DNA from: an uncultured Clostridia bacterium
GTDB taxonomy: Bacteria; Bacillota; Clostridia; Oscillospirales; CAG-272
Length of the DNA stretch: 5,511 nt
Direction of reading: 5' to 3'
Assembly: GCA_904501765.1 (NCBI GenBank)
Contig: CAJGCM010000147.1
Span: forward strand, 1 to 5,511
Positions 1-4,514 of the stretch are shown here, piece after piece. Made by a program: the position numbers and the translations under genes. Within the stretch, counting starts at the first letter, position 1. Every line of letters begins with the position of its first letter. The notes under the pieces were generated by a model, which saw nothing but the letters and a program-made list of their open reading frames with translations, made no database searches and had not been told where the DNA came from.

Positions 1-1088
1 ATAACCTCAATCATAGTATATCCGTACTCTCCCTTAGAGCCGTTTACCATGTTCTCGATATTGATTCCCTTAGAGGAAACGACGGAGGTTATCTGTGAAA
101 GCATATTAGGAATATTCTTATGGAATACACAAACACGAGATGCGCCTGTATATGGCATAGAAACAGAAGGCAAATTAACCGAATTCTTGATATTTCCGGT
201 TGTAAGATAATCAACAAGCTCCTTTGCCGCCATAACAGCGCAGTTATCCTCGCTCTCCTCGGTAGATGCGCCGAGGTGAGGAATGTTAACGGTATTAGGC
301 AAATCAAGGGTGTCCTCAATCGGGAAGTCGGTAACGTATGCGGCAACCTTACCCGACTCAAGAGCCTCCTTCATATCGGCAGTGTTAACAAGGTCTGCTC
401 TTGCAAGGTTTATAATGCGGACGCCGTCCTTCATTTTTGAAAGTGTTTCCTTGTTTATCATACCCTTCGTGGTTTTGGTAGATGGAACGTGAAGGGTAAT
501 ATAATCTGCCGCAGCGTAAATTTCGTCGTAGCTGTCAGCGTGCATAACGGCGCTGGAGAGGCTCCAGGCTGCGCCTACGGTAAGATAAGGGTCGCAGCCT
601 ATTACGTTCATACCGAGGTGCCTTGCGCTGTTTGCAACGAGGCCGCCTATTGCTCCAAGACCGATAACACCCAAAGTCTTTCCAAGTATTTCACAACCCG
701 CAAATTTGGATTTTCCCTTCTCTACCGCCTTCGCAACGTCATCGTTACCCTTAAGGGTTTTAGCCCATTCAATACCTCCGACAATATTTCTGGAGGCTAA
801 GATAAGAGCCGCAACCGCAAGCTCCTTAACACCGTTTGCATTAGCTCCCGGGGTATTGAAAACGACGATTCCCGACTCTGCGCATCTGTCGATGGGAATA
901 TTGTTAACACCTGCGCCCGCTCTTGCAATAGCAAGAAGCTCGGAATTGAATTCCATATCAAGAAGCCCTGCGGAGCGAACCATTATAGCGTCGGGATTTT
1001 CTATATCCTCGGCTACGTTGAATTTAGTTTTGTCAAAAACGTCTGTGCCTACCTTGGCAATCTTATTCACAAGCTTTATGTTTTTCAT
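1..1088 (-). CDS. serA: D-3-phosphoglycerate dehydrogenase, 3'-truncated by the window edge
   Basis: Catalyses NAD-dependent oxidation of 3-phosphoglycerate to 3-phosphohydroxypyruvate, the first committed step of serine synthesis, in the cytosol. I translated it by hand: 362 codons are open from ATG at 1088 to the edge with no stop. Seen: substrate-domain segment ARAGAGVNNIPID (about 55-67), NAD-binding Rossmann glycines GLGAIG (143-148), ribose-binding Asp166 in GCDPY, and the catalytic trio Arg230 (NLARADLV), Glu258 (FPIED) and His271 (PHLGAST). A C-terminal ACT domain starts near 318 (RVCVFHKNIPNMLSQI). Family members of this short type are about 390 residues, so roughly 25 are missing. 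Ala231 replaces the Gly usual after the catalytic Arg, and TDFPIED departs from the usual DVFxxEP. A weak SD-like AAAGAG lies 7 nt before the start. It is the second gene of the operon after serC. Confidence 0.95.
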   Translation of the reverse strand, partial: MKNIKLVNKIAKVGTDVFDKTKFNVAEDIENPDAIMVRSAGLLDMEFNSELLAIARAGAGVNNIPIDRCAESGIVVFNTPGANANGVKELAVAALILASRNIVGGIEWAKTLKGNDDVAKAVEKGKSKFAGCEILGKTLGVIGLGAIGGLVANSARHLGMNVIGCDPYLTVGAAWSLSSAVMHADSYDEIYAAADYITLHVPSTKTTKGMINKETLSKMKDGVRIINLARADLVNTADMKEALESGKVAAYVTDFPIEDTLDLPNTVNIPHLGASTEESEDNCAVMAAKELVDYLTTGNIKNSVNLPSVSMPYTGASRVCVFHKNIPNMLSQITSVVSSKGINIENMVNGSKGEYGYTMIEV

Positions 1089-1118
1089 TTTAATTCTCTT
1101 TTCTTATGAGTTTGAATT

Positions 1119-1138
1119 TTTACAGTGTGAGCTGTAAA
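1119..1138 (-). other. small stem-loop in the serC-serA spacer
   Basis: TTTACAG and CTGTAAA form a perfect 7-bp inverted repeat around a 6-nt loop, about 30 nt upstream of the serA start. It could affect serA translation or mRNA stability. It is weaker than the neighbouring 1153-1182 hairpin and may be chance. Confidence 0.4.
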
Positions 1139-1152
1139 GCTCCTCGAAAGCC

Positions 1153-1182
1153 GCAGTGGCTGCTCTTACGAACAGCCACTGC
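1153..1182 (-). other. strong intercistronic stem-loop between serC and serA
   Basis: GCAGTGGCTG and CAGCCACTGC are perfectly complementary over 10 bp. On the minus-strand transcript the loop TTCGTAAGAG can pair further, giving about 13 bp capped by a GUAA (GNRA) tetraloop. It lies 17 nt after the serC stop. No U-run follows on either strand, so a classical terminator is unlikely. An mRNA-processing or 3'-end-stabilising hairpin that sets the serC:serA ratio is the better guess. Confidence 0.7.
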
Positions 1183-1199
1183 ATTCAGCTAATGCCGAA

Positions 1200-2303
1200 T
1201 TAAACGTTATACCCCTTCGGATTCTCAAGAGCAAATTTCTTCATAAAAGCAACGAGCTTTTCAACACCCTCGTAGGGCATTGCATTGTAAATAGATGCTC
1301 TCATTCCTCCTACCGAGCGGTGGCCCTTAAGGTTCTTAAGCCCTGCGGCTGCCGCCTCGGCGGCGAACTTTTTATCAAGCTCCGCATCACCCGTTACGAA
1401 TACTACGTTCATCATCGAACGACACTTCTTATCAACGGGAGCGGTATAATAATTCTGGCTGTCAAGATAATCGTAAAGAAGACTTGCCTTTCTTTCGTTG
1501 CGGCGCTTCATTTCTTCAAGTCCGCCTATGGAAAGAATCCAATCGAACACGAGCTTCGCCATATAGATACACCAGCAAGGAGGCGTATTATACATGGAGT
1601 CGTTATCCGCCATAAGCTTGTAATCAAGCATTGCGGGAGTGTCGGGTCTTGCATTTCCGAGAAGGTCCTCGCGAACTATTACTATGGTAAGTCCCGCAGG
1701 GGCAACGTTCTTCTGTGCGCCGGCGTAAATCATAGCGAACTTGCTTACGTCAAAGGGCTCCGAAAGAATACAGGAGGACATATCTGCGATAAGGGGAATG
1801 TTTCCCGTATCGGGGATATAGTGGAATCTTGTTCCGTAAATTGTGTTGTTATAGCAGATGTGAACGTAATCCGCATCGGGGCGGAAATCACTTCTGGTGG
1901 TTTCGGGAATGGTGGAGAAGGTGGGATTTGCTCCTGCGGAGGAAGCTGCAATAGCTATATCTCCGTATTTTTTCGCCTCTGCCGCAGCCTTCTTTGAGAA
2001 CTGACCCGAAACAATGTAATCTGCGCATTTATGGTTGGAAAGGAAATTCAAGGGAACTGCCGCAAACTGAGTTGAAGCGCCTCCCTGAAGGAACAGCACC
2101 TTATAATTTGAAGGAATATTCATAACCTTTCTTAAAGATTCTTCTGCCGCTGCGATTATTGGCTCGAAATCAGCCGACCTATGGCTCATTTCCATCACCG
2201 ACATTCCGGACTCTCCGTAACAAAGAAGCTCTTCCTGCGCTTTCTTCAAAACCTCTTCGGGAAGCATAGAGGGTCCCGCTGAAAAGTTAAATACTCTTTC
2301 CAT
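1200..2303 (-). CDS. serC: Phosphoserine aminotransferase
   Basis: PLP-dependent class-V aminotransferase that converts 3-phosphohydroxypyruvate plus glutamate to phosphoserine plus 2-oxoglutarate in the cytosol, directly after SerA. The protein is 367 residues, close to the usual ~360. Seen: N-terminal FNFSAGPSMLPEEVL, substrate-binding MSHRS (39-43), PLP-phosphate loop GGASTQF (74-80), Asp174 in ADMSS, PLP-lysine Lys198 in GAQKNVAPAG, NTPP (239-242), and C-terminal GHRSVGGMRASIYNAMP (327-343) with the phosphate-binding HR. Phe102 stands where E. coli has Trp. The ATG at 2303 is chosen because the family N-terminus begins here; a modest AGG lies 7 nt upstream. It is the first gene of the operon; serA follows after 111 nt and both probably share the promoter at 2364-2392. 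Confidence 0.97.
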   Translation of the reverse strand: MERVFNFSAGPSMLPEEVLKKAQEELLCYGESGMSVMEMSHRSADFEPIIAAAEESLRKVMNIPSNYKVLFLQGGASTQFAAVPLNFLSNHKCADYIVSGQFSKKAAAEAKKYGDIAIAASSAGANPTFSTIPETTRSDFRPDADYVHICYNNTIYGTRFHYIPDTGNIPLIADMSSCILSEPFDVSKFAMIYAGAQKNVAPAGLTIVIVREDLLGNARPDTPAMLDYKLMADNDSMYNTPPCWCIYMAKLVFDWILSIGGLEEMKRRNERKASLLYDYLDSQNYYTAPVDKKCRSMMNVVFVTGDAELDKKFAAEAAAAGLKNLKGHRSVGGMRASIYNAMPYEGVEKLVAFMKKFALENPKGYNV

Positions 2304-2363
2304 AATGTAACCTACGTTACCTTTCGGTAAATCCTTTCATAAAATATTTTTAAAATTGGTGTT

Positions 2364-2392
2364 ATTATAACTCTCTGACAAAAAAATGTCAA
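2364..2392 (-). promoter_or_regulatory. consensus sigma-A promoter of the serC-serA operon
   Basis: On the minus strand, TTGACA (2392-2387) and TATAAT (2369-2364) are separated by exactly 17 nt, a full consensus match in both boxes. Transcription should begin near 2357, leaving a leader of about 54 nt. I see no riboswitch or T-box in so short a leader. A GTAAC/GTTAC palindrome (2307-2320) spans the ribosome-binding segment. Confidence 0.88.
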
Positions 2393-2478
2393 GACAAAAA
2401 ATATATTTTCCTCATTATTTTATGTAAAATGCAAAAAATATACAAAGCAACATAATAACTCAAACCTTACAAAAAAAT

Positions 2479-2511
2479 CTTTCCAAACAAAACTTTCCAA
2501 AAACTTTCAAA
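2479..2511 (+). repeat. three CTTTCCAAA-type repeats with A-tracts upstream of the tRNA promoter
   Basis: CTTTCCAAA at 2479 and 2493 and CTTTCAAA at 2504 are spaced 14 and 11 nt apart, each running into an A-tract, just upstream of the -35 box at 2519. The very A-rich stretch 2397-2518 could act as an UP element or curved DNA. This is composition-based inference; no protein site is recognised. Confidence 0.4.
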
Positions 2512-2518
2512 AAAAGTC

Positions 2519-2547
2519 TTGACAACCCCTCTTTGTTATGTTATAAT
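2519..2547 (+). promoter_or_regulatory. consensus sigma-A promoter of the tRNA-Met/tRNA-Glu operon
   Basis: TTGACA (2519-2524) and TATAAT (2542-2547) have a 17-nt spacer, again a full consensus match. It is followed by a GC-rich discriminator (AACCGAGCGGG), as is common at stable-RNA promoters under stringent control (inference). The short leader 2555-2577 contains a 5-bp hairpin CGGGT/ACCCG before the first tRNA. Confidence 0.88.
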
Positions 2548-2577
2548 AACCGAGCGGGTTTAAATGACCCGATATTT

Positions 2578-2654
2578 GGCGGATTAGCTCAGCTGGCTAG
2601 AGCGCCCGGTTCATACCCGGTAGGTCGTTGGTTCAAATCCGACATCCGCTACCA
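2578..2654 (+). tRNA. tRNA-Met (CAT), elongator type
   Basis: Cloverleaf read directly: acceptor GGCGGAT/ATCCGCT with a G1-U72 wobble, D-stem GCTC/GAGC, anticodon loop TTCATAC (CAT at 2612-2614), T-arm GTTGG-TTCAAAT-CCGAC, and encoded CCA. It lacks the three G-C anticodon pairs and the 1-72 mismatch of an initiator, so elongator Met is preferred; a lysidine-type tRNA-Ile2 cannot be excluded. The outermost anticodon-stem pair (27-43) is a C-U mismatch. It is co-transcribed with tRNA-Glu, 5 nt downstream. Confidence 0.95.
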
Positions 2655-2659
2655 TAAAC

Positions 2660-2734
2660 GGCTCGTTGGTCAAGCGGTTAAGACACCGCCCTTTCACGGC
2701 GGTAACGGGAGTTCGATTCTCCCACGAGTCACCA
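2660..2734 (+). tRNA. tRNA-Glu (TTC)
   Basis: Acceptor GGCTCGT/ACGAGTC with one G-U pair, D-arm GTC/GAC, perfect anticodon stem CCGCC/GGCGG around CTTTCAC (TTC at 2693-2695), T-arm GGGAG-TTCGATT-CTCCC, discriminator A and encoded CCA. It is the second gene of the tRNA operon and is followed within a few nt by a terminator. Its T-arm words GGAGTTCG and ATTCTCCCAC recur in the repeat units at 2796-3367. Confidence 0.97.
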
Positions 2735-2735
2735 T

Positions 2736-2770
2736 AGAAAAACGGATACCATCTCGGTATCCGTTTTTTC
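2736..2770 (+). terminator. intrinsic terminator of the tRNA operon
   Basis: CGGATACC and GGTATCCG form a perfect stem around ATCTC, followed by six T (2764-2769). Flanking A and T tracts extend the pairing (AGAAAAA with TTTTTTCT), so it could also work in reverse. It starts immediately after the tRNA-Glu CCA. Confidence 0.93.
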
Positions 2771-2777
2771 TATCCTA

Positions 2778-2805
2778 TGGCGACTCTTGGTAGACTCGAA
2801 CGCCC
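2778..2805 (-). other. possible tRNA 3'-end remnant
   Basis: The minus strand reads a T-loop-like GTTCGAGTC, then 12 nt, then a possible discriminator G and CCA, as in a tRNA 3' end. A GGCTTTT further upstream could pair with the acceptor AAGAGTC. The T-stem has two mismatches and no anticodon arm can be folded, so this is at most a decayed tRNA. It could be coincidence. Confidence 0.25.
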
Positions 2806-2996
2806 TCGCACATACAAGCTTCAGCTCAAATTCCCGCTCCGTTTGCATTTAGCTAAAAGCCAACCTCTTCAAAATTGCTCCCGTGCGATGGAGTTCGAAA
2901 GAAAGCCTCGCTCGTTCCCTGCGGGAACAACCACGTACGGAAACGCACTCTGCGGAACGGTTTCCCCCCCCGCTCCTGCGAGGCTTATTCTCCCAC
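2796..2996. repeat. structured repeat unit 1
   Basis: Arms 2796-2811 (TCGAACGCCCTCGCAC) and 2883-2898 (GTGCGATGGAGTTCGA) pair at 14 of 16 positions around a 71-nt loop. Then AAGCCTCGC (2903-2911) and GCGAGGCTT (2978-2986) close a domain with a perfect 9-bp stem. That domain contains hairpins GTTCCC/GGGAAC (2914-2928) and GGAAAC/GTTTCC (2939-2965). ATTCTCCCAC (2987-2996) follows directly. The order of elements matches units 2 and 3. Confidence 0.6.
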
Positions 2997-3018
2997 CTTC
3001 GACCTTGGGAGGTCGAAG
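2997..3018. repeat. perfect 9-bp inverted repeat between units 1 and 2
   Basis: CTTCGACCT (2997-3005) and AGGTCGAAG (3010-3018) are perfectly complementary around TGGG. No T-run adjoins it on either strand, so it is not a clear terminator. Confidence 0.6.
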
Positions 3019-3068
3019 CATTTCTCTTTTCTCAGACCACCCATCAAAGGGTGTCTTTTCTATTATGG

Positions 3069-3248
3069 CGGCCCGTCGGGCCGAACCGAACTTCCTCCGT
3101 CAAGAGAAGCGCCGACGGATGGAGTTCGAAACATTGCGGTGCGTGGTTTCACTGTGGGAAACAACTCCGCGAAGACATTCGCTCGGTTTTATAAGTGCGA
3201 AGAAGTTTAGTTCTTTATTTCAGCATAATGCACCGCAAATTCTCCCAC
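3069..3248. repeat. structured repeat unit 2
   Basis: Begins with a CGGCCC/GGGCCG hairpin (3069-3083). The 20-bp word GGGCCGAACCGAACTTCCTC (3078-3097) recurs in unit 3. Arms 3088-3101 and 3114-3127 pair over 14 positions with one G-U and one mismatch. TTGCGGTGC (3134-3142) and GCACCGCAA (3230-3238) then close a domain with a perfect 9-bp stem. Inside it are GTTTC/GAAAC (3146-3162) and TTCGC/GCGAA (3178-3201), giving a multibranch shape. ATTCTCCCAC (3239-3248) follows directly. Confidence 0.62.
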
Positions 3249-3367
3249 GGGCCGAACCGAACTTCCTCGCCGAAATGAAATGAGGCGTGGGAGTTCGCAT
3301 ACCCCGCCCGAAGATCGAAGAGCTTGCTCTTCAGGCGCAGGGCGTGGGTATATTCGCCTCAGGCGAA
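3249..3367. repeat. structured repeat unit 3
   Basis: Repeats the 20-bp word at 3249-3268. Arms 3259-3271 and 3284-3296 pair over 13 positions with one G-U and one mismatch, and the stem bases differ from unit 2 in a compensated way. ATACCCCGCCC (3299-3309) pairs with GGGCGTGGGTAT (3340-3351) through 11 bp with one bulged T. Inside it is GAAGAGC/GCTCTTC (3317-3332). ATTCGCC (3352-3358) follows directly and forms TTCGCC/GGCGAA (3353-3367). An alternative pairing CTCCCACG (3242-3249) with CGTGGGAG (3286-3293) links it to unit 2. Confidence 0.6.
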
Positions 3368-3385
3368 ATTCTTTCACAAATCGCC

Positions 3386-3431
3386 AAGAAAACAAAACGA
3401 GGCAAAGGACGGCATTTGTCGTCCTCTGCCT
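3386..3431 (-). terminator. intrinsic terminator ending the minus-strand GLUG/DUF2806 group
   Basis: On the minus strand AGGCAGAGGACG (3431-3420) pairs with CGTCCTTTGCCT (3411-3400) through 12 bp including one G-U, with an 8-nt loop. It is followed by the T-rich tail CGTTTTGTTTTC. It begins 1 nt after the stop of the small membrane-protein remnant, so it probably belonged to that gene and now terminates transcripts from the DUF2806 gene. Confidence 0.8.
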
Positions 3432-3432
3432 A

Positions 3433-3561
3433 TTATTGCTTTTTTATCGCAATTAGCACAATAGCGATTATGACTAACACTACGCCGAATATAAAAACGG
3501 AAAATGCAGCGAGCTCGGTAACCTTACCGCCTCTTTTTACCTTCGCATAAAAAAGGAATAC
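3433..3561 (-). pseudogene. start-less small single-pass membrane protein remnant
   Basis: The minus strand reads 37 residues from 3546 to a TAA at 3433-3435: a basic start AKVKRGGK, then a hydrophobic run LAAFSVFIFGVVLVII through AIVLIAI (about 12-34), then KKQ. This is a typical single transmembrane helix with Lys flanks. The frame opens after a TAA at 3562-3564 but has no ATG, GTG or TTG before residue 23. An ATG at 3548 lies one base out of frame (ATGCGAAGG; ATGGCGAAGG would restore it), so a 1-nt deletion or loss of the 5' end is likely. Its terminator follows immediately. I do not recognise the family. An unusual start codon or a sequencing error is the alternative. Confidence 0.5.
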
Positions 3562-3588
3562 TTAGCGTGCAAACAAATATTCACTTAT

Positions 3589-4443
3589 TTATTTTTGCGT
3601 TGCTTTTACTTTAAAAACATAATCTGTCAGAACTTTTGGAGAGCAATTCCTGTATTGCAATTTTTCCCAAGTATAGTCGAAAATTTCAAGATTTTGAGAG
3701 GGATGAATTATTGAGTAAAGTCTTTGTCCATCGAAAGTTAATCTCACGTTTCCAACCGGTATCTTTTCTGCCTCGATAGAGAAGGTTCTATTTAAATATG
3801 TAAGTATTTTCTTACGGGCAAAAATAAAGTCTGATTCGTAATTCGTTTCTATCAATGAGAAAGATTCCAGTTCTTTTAAAATCTCCGTATTAATTCCATG
3901 TTCAACATAAAAGCTTGAGCCGCTTTTAATGTATATAATAGGGTGCGCCTTGTTTTCTTTTTTATTGTAAAAGCAAAATTTGGCTAAATTCAAAAAATTA
4001 TTTGCATCTTGTGTGGACATCAAAGAGATGTTATGCAAAAGTCTTTTGGAAACAGTATTAGGTTCGTTTGCCTCTGCGGCAAGTATGCATGACCATAGCT
4101 CTTGAAATGTTTCTTCTGAAACGGTTGCAGACTTTTCACAAAAATTTGCTATCCAACTATCTTCTATTAAATCAGGCCTTGCGTTATCATTAAGTAATGG
4201 TTTAGCTCCTTCGATGATTTTTTGACGGTTTTTACCTTTTTTAATCAAAACACGACATTCCTCTGCCAAAAGGAGTTTTTCTTTGGGAGAAAGTTGACAA
4301 TCATTCTCAATATCAGAAAAAACACTGTTCACAAGGGATTTATATGCCTTTTTTTCTCCGGTTGGATCATATATATTTTCAATTGCTCCCGCAATTTTTT
4401 CTACTAATTTATCTCCAAGATTAATATTGATGCCTAATGCCAT
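3589..4443 (-). CDS. DUF2806-like protein of unknown function
   Basis: A 284-residue soluble protein with no signal peptide or membrane helix. The central part fits my memory of the DUF2806 pattern: Trp97 with nearby Phe101, then an acidic helix, FQELWSCILAAEANEP (113-128), VSKRLLHNISLMSTQDANNFLNL (131-153), and late VRLTFDGQRLYSII (233-246). The LW..(I/L)LA.E segment also resembles the abortive-infection protein Abi-alpha, which suggests but does not show a defence role. No catalytic motif is visible. The N-terminus (INLGDKLVEKIAGAI) looks amphipathic. The ATG at 4443 is the only upstream start; a GGAG lies 11 nt before it. The gene is clearly more A+T-rich than serC/serA, which is compatible with transfer. 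It lies downstream of the GLUG gene on the same strand, separated by 71 nt with a hairpin. Confidence 0.8.
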   Translation of the reverse strand: MALGININLGDKLVEKIAGAIENIYDPTGEKKAYKSLVNSVFSDIENDCQLSPKEKLLLAEECRVLIKKGKNRQKIIEGAKPLLNDNARPDLIEDSWIANFCEKSATVSEETFQELWSCILAAEANEPNTVSKRLLHNISLMSTQDANNFLNLAKFCFYNKKENKAHPIIYIKSGSSFYVEHGINTEILKELESFSLIETNYESDFIFARKKILTYLNRTFSIEAEKIPVGNVRLTFDGQRLYSIIHPSQNLEIFDYTWEKLQYRNCSPKVLTDYVFKVKATQK

Positions 4444-4470
4444 TTTTCTTTCTACTCCGTAAGTTTTATG

Positions 4471-4501
4471 CTCTCCTGCAAGGGCGTGCCTTGCAGGAGA
4501 G
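4471..4501 (-). other. perfect 13-bp hairpin between the GLUG gene and the DUF2806 gene
   Basis: CTCTCCTGCAAGG (4471-4483) and CCTTGCAGGAGAG (4489-4501) pair perfectly around a 5-nt loop. It lies 13 nt after the GLUG stop and 27 nt before the DUF2806 start. In the direction of both genes no U-run follows (CATAAAACTT); in the plus direction TTTGATTTT follows, but no plus-strand gene ends here. It could be a U-poor terminator, a processing hairpin or a protein-binding palindrome. Confidence 0.7.
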
Positions 4502-4514
4502 TTTGATTTTAGAA

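Larger units (their letters stand above)
2770..3385. other. gene-free, palindrome-dense intergenic region
   Basis: There is no credible coding region here on either strand. The open frames present have no family match, no good ribosome-binding sites, and overlap inverted repeats that explain the sequence better. The stretch is richer in G+C than the flanks and holds three structurally parallel repeat units (listed separately), a 9-bp CTTCGACCT/AGGTCGAAG hairpin (2997-3018) and a CACCC/GGGTG hairpin followed by a T-rich run (3038-3060). I see no promoter for an RNA in it. Confidence 0.7.

Noticed and set aside
89..1137. Open frames on both strands within serA
   Set aside because: All are shadows: the serA frame is continuous from 1088 to the edge and carries recognisable motifs throughout.
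1320..1997. A 225-codon plus-strand frame opposite serC
   Set aside because: It lies wholly antisense to the conserved serC core and has no recognisable domain.
2304..2357. T-box or riboswitch in the serC leader, and the 7-codon ATG frame at about 2338
   Set aside because: The predicted leader is only about 54 nt with no terminator/antiterminator, and the mini-frame has no ribosome-binding site or Ser codons.
2660..3400. Integrated element with attL/attR at tRNA-Glu
   Set aside because: Only 8-10 bp of the tRNA recur, there is no integrase in view, and the operon terminator directly follows the tRNA.
2777..3550. Several plus-strand and one minus-strand open frames (about 62-168 codons) in the tRNA-downstream region
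   Set aside because: They overlap dense inverted repeats, have odd Arg/Pro-rich composition, lack ribosome-binding sites and family motifs, and look like the spurious proteins often called near tRNA-derived repeats.
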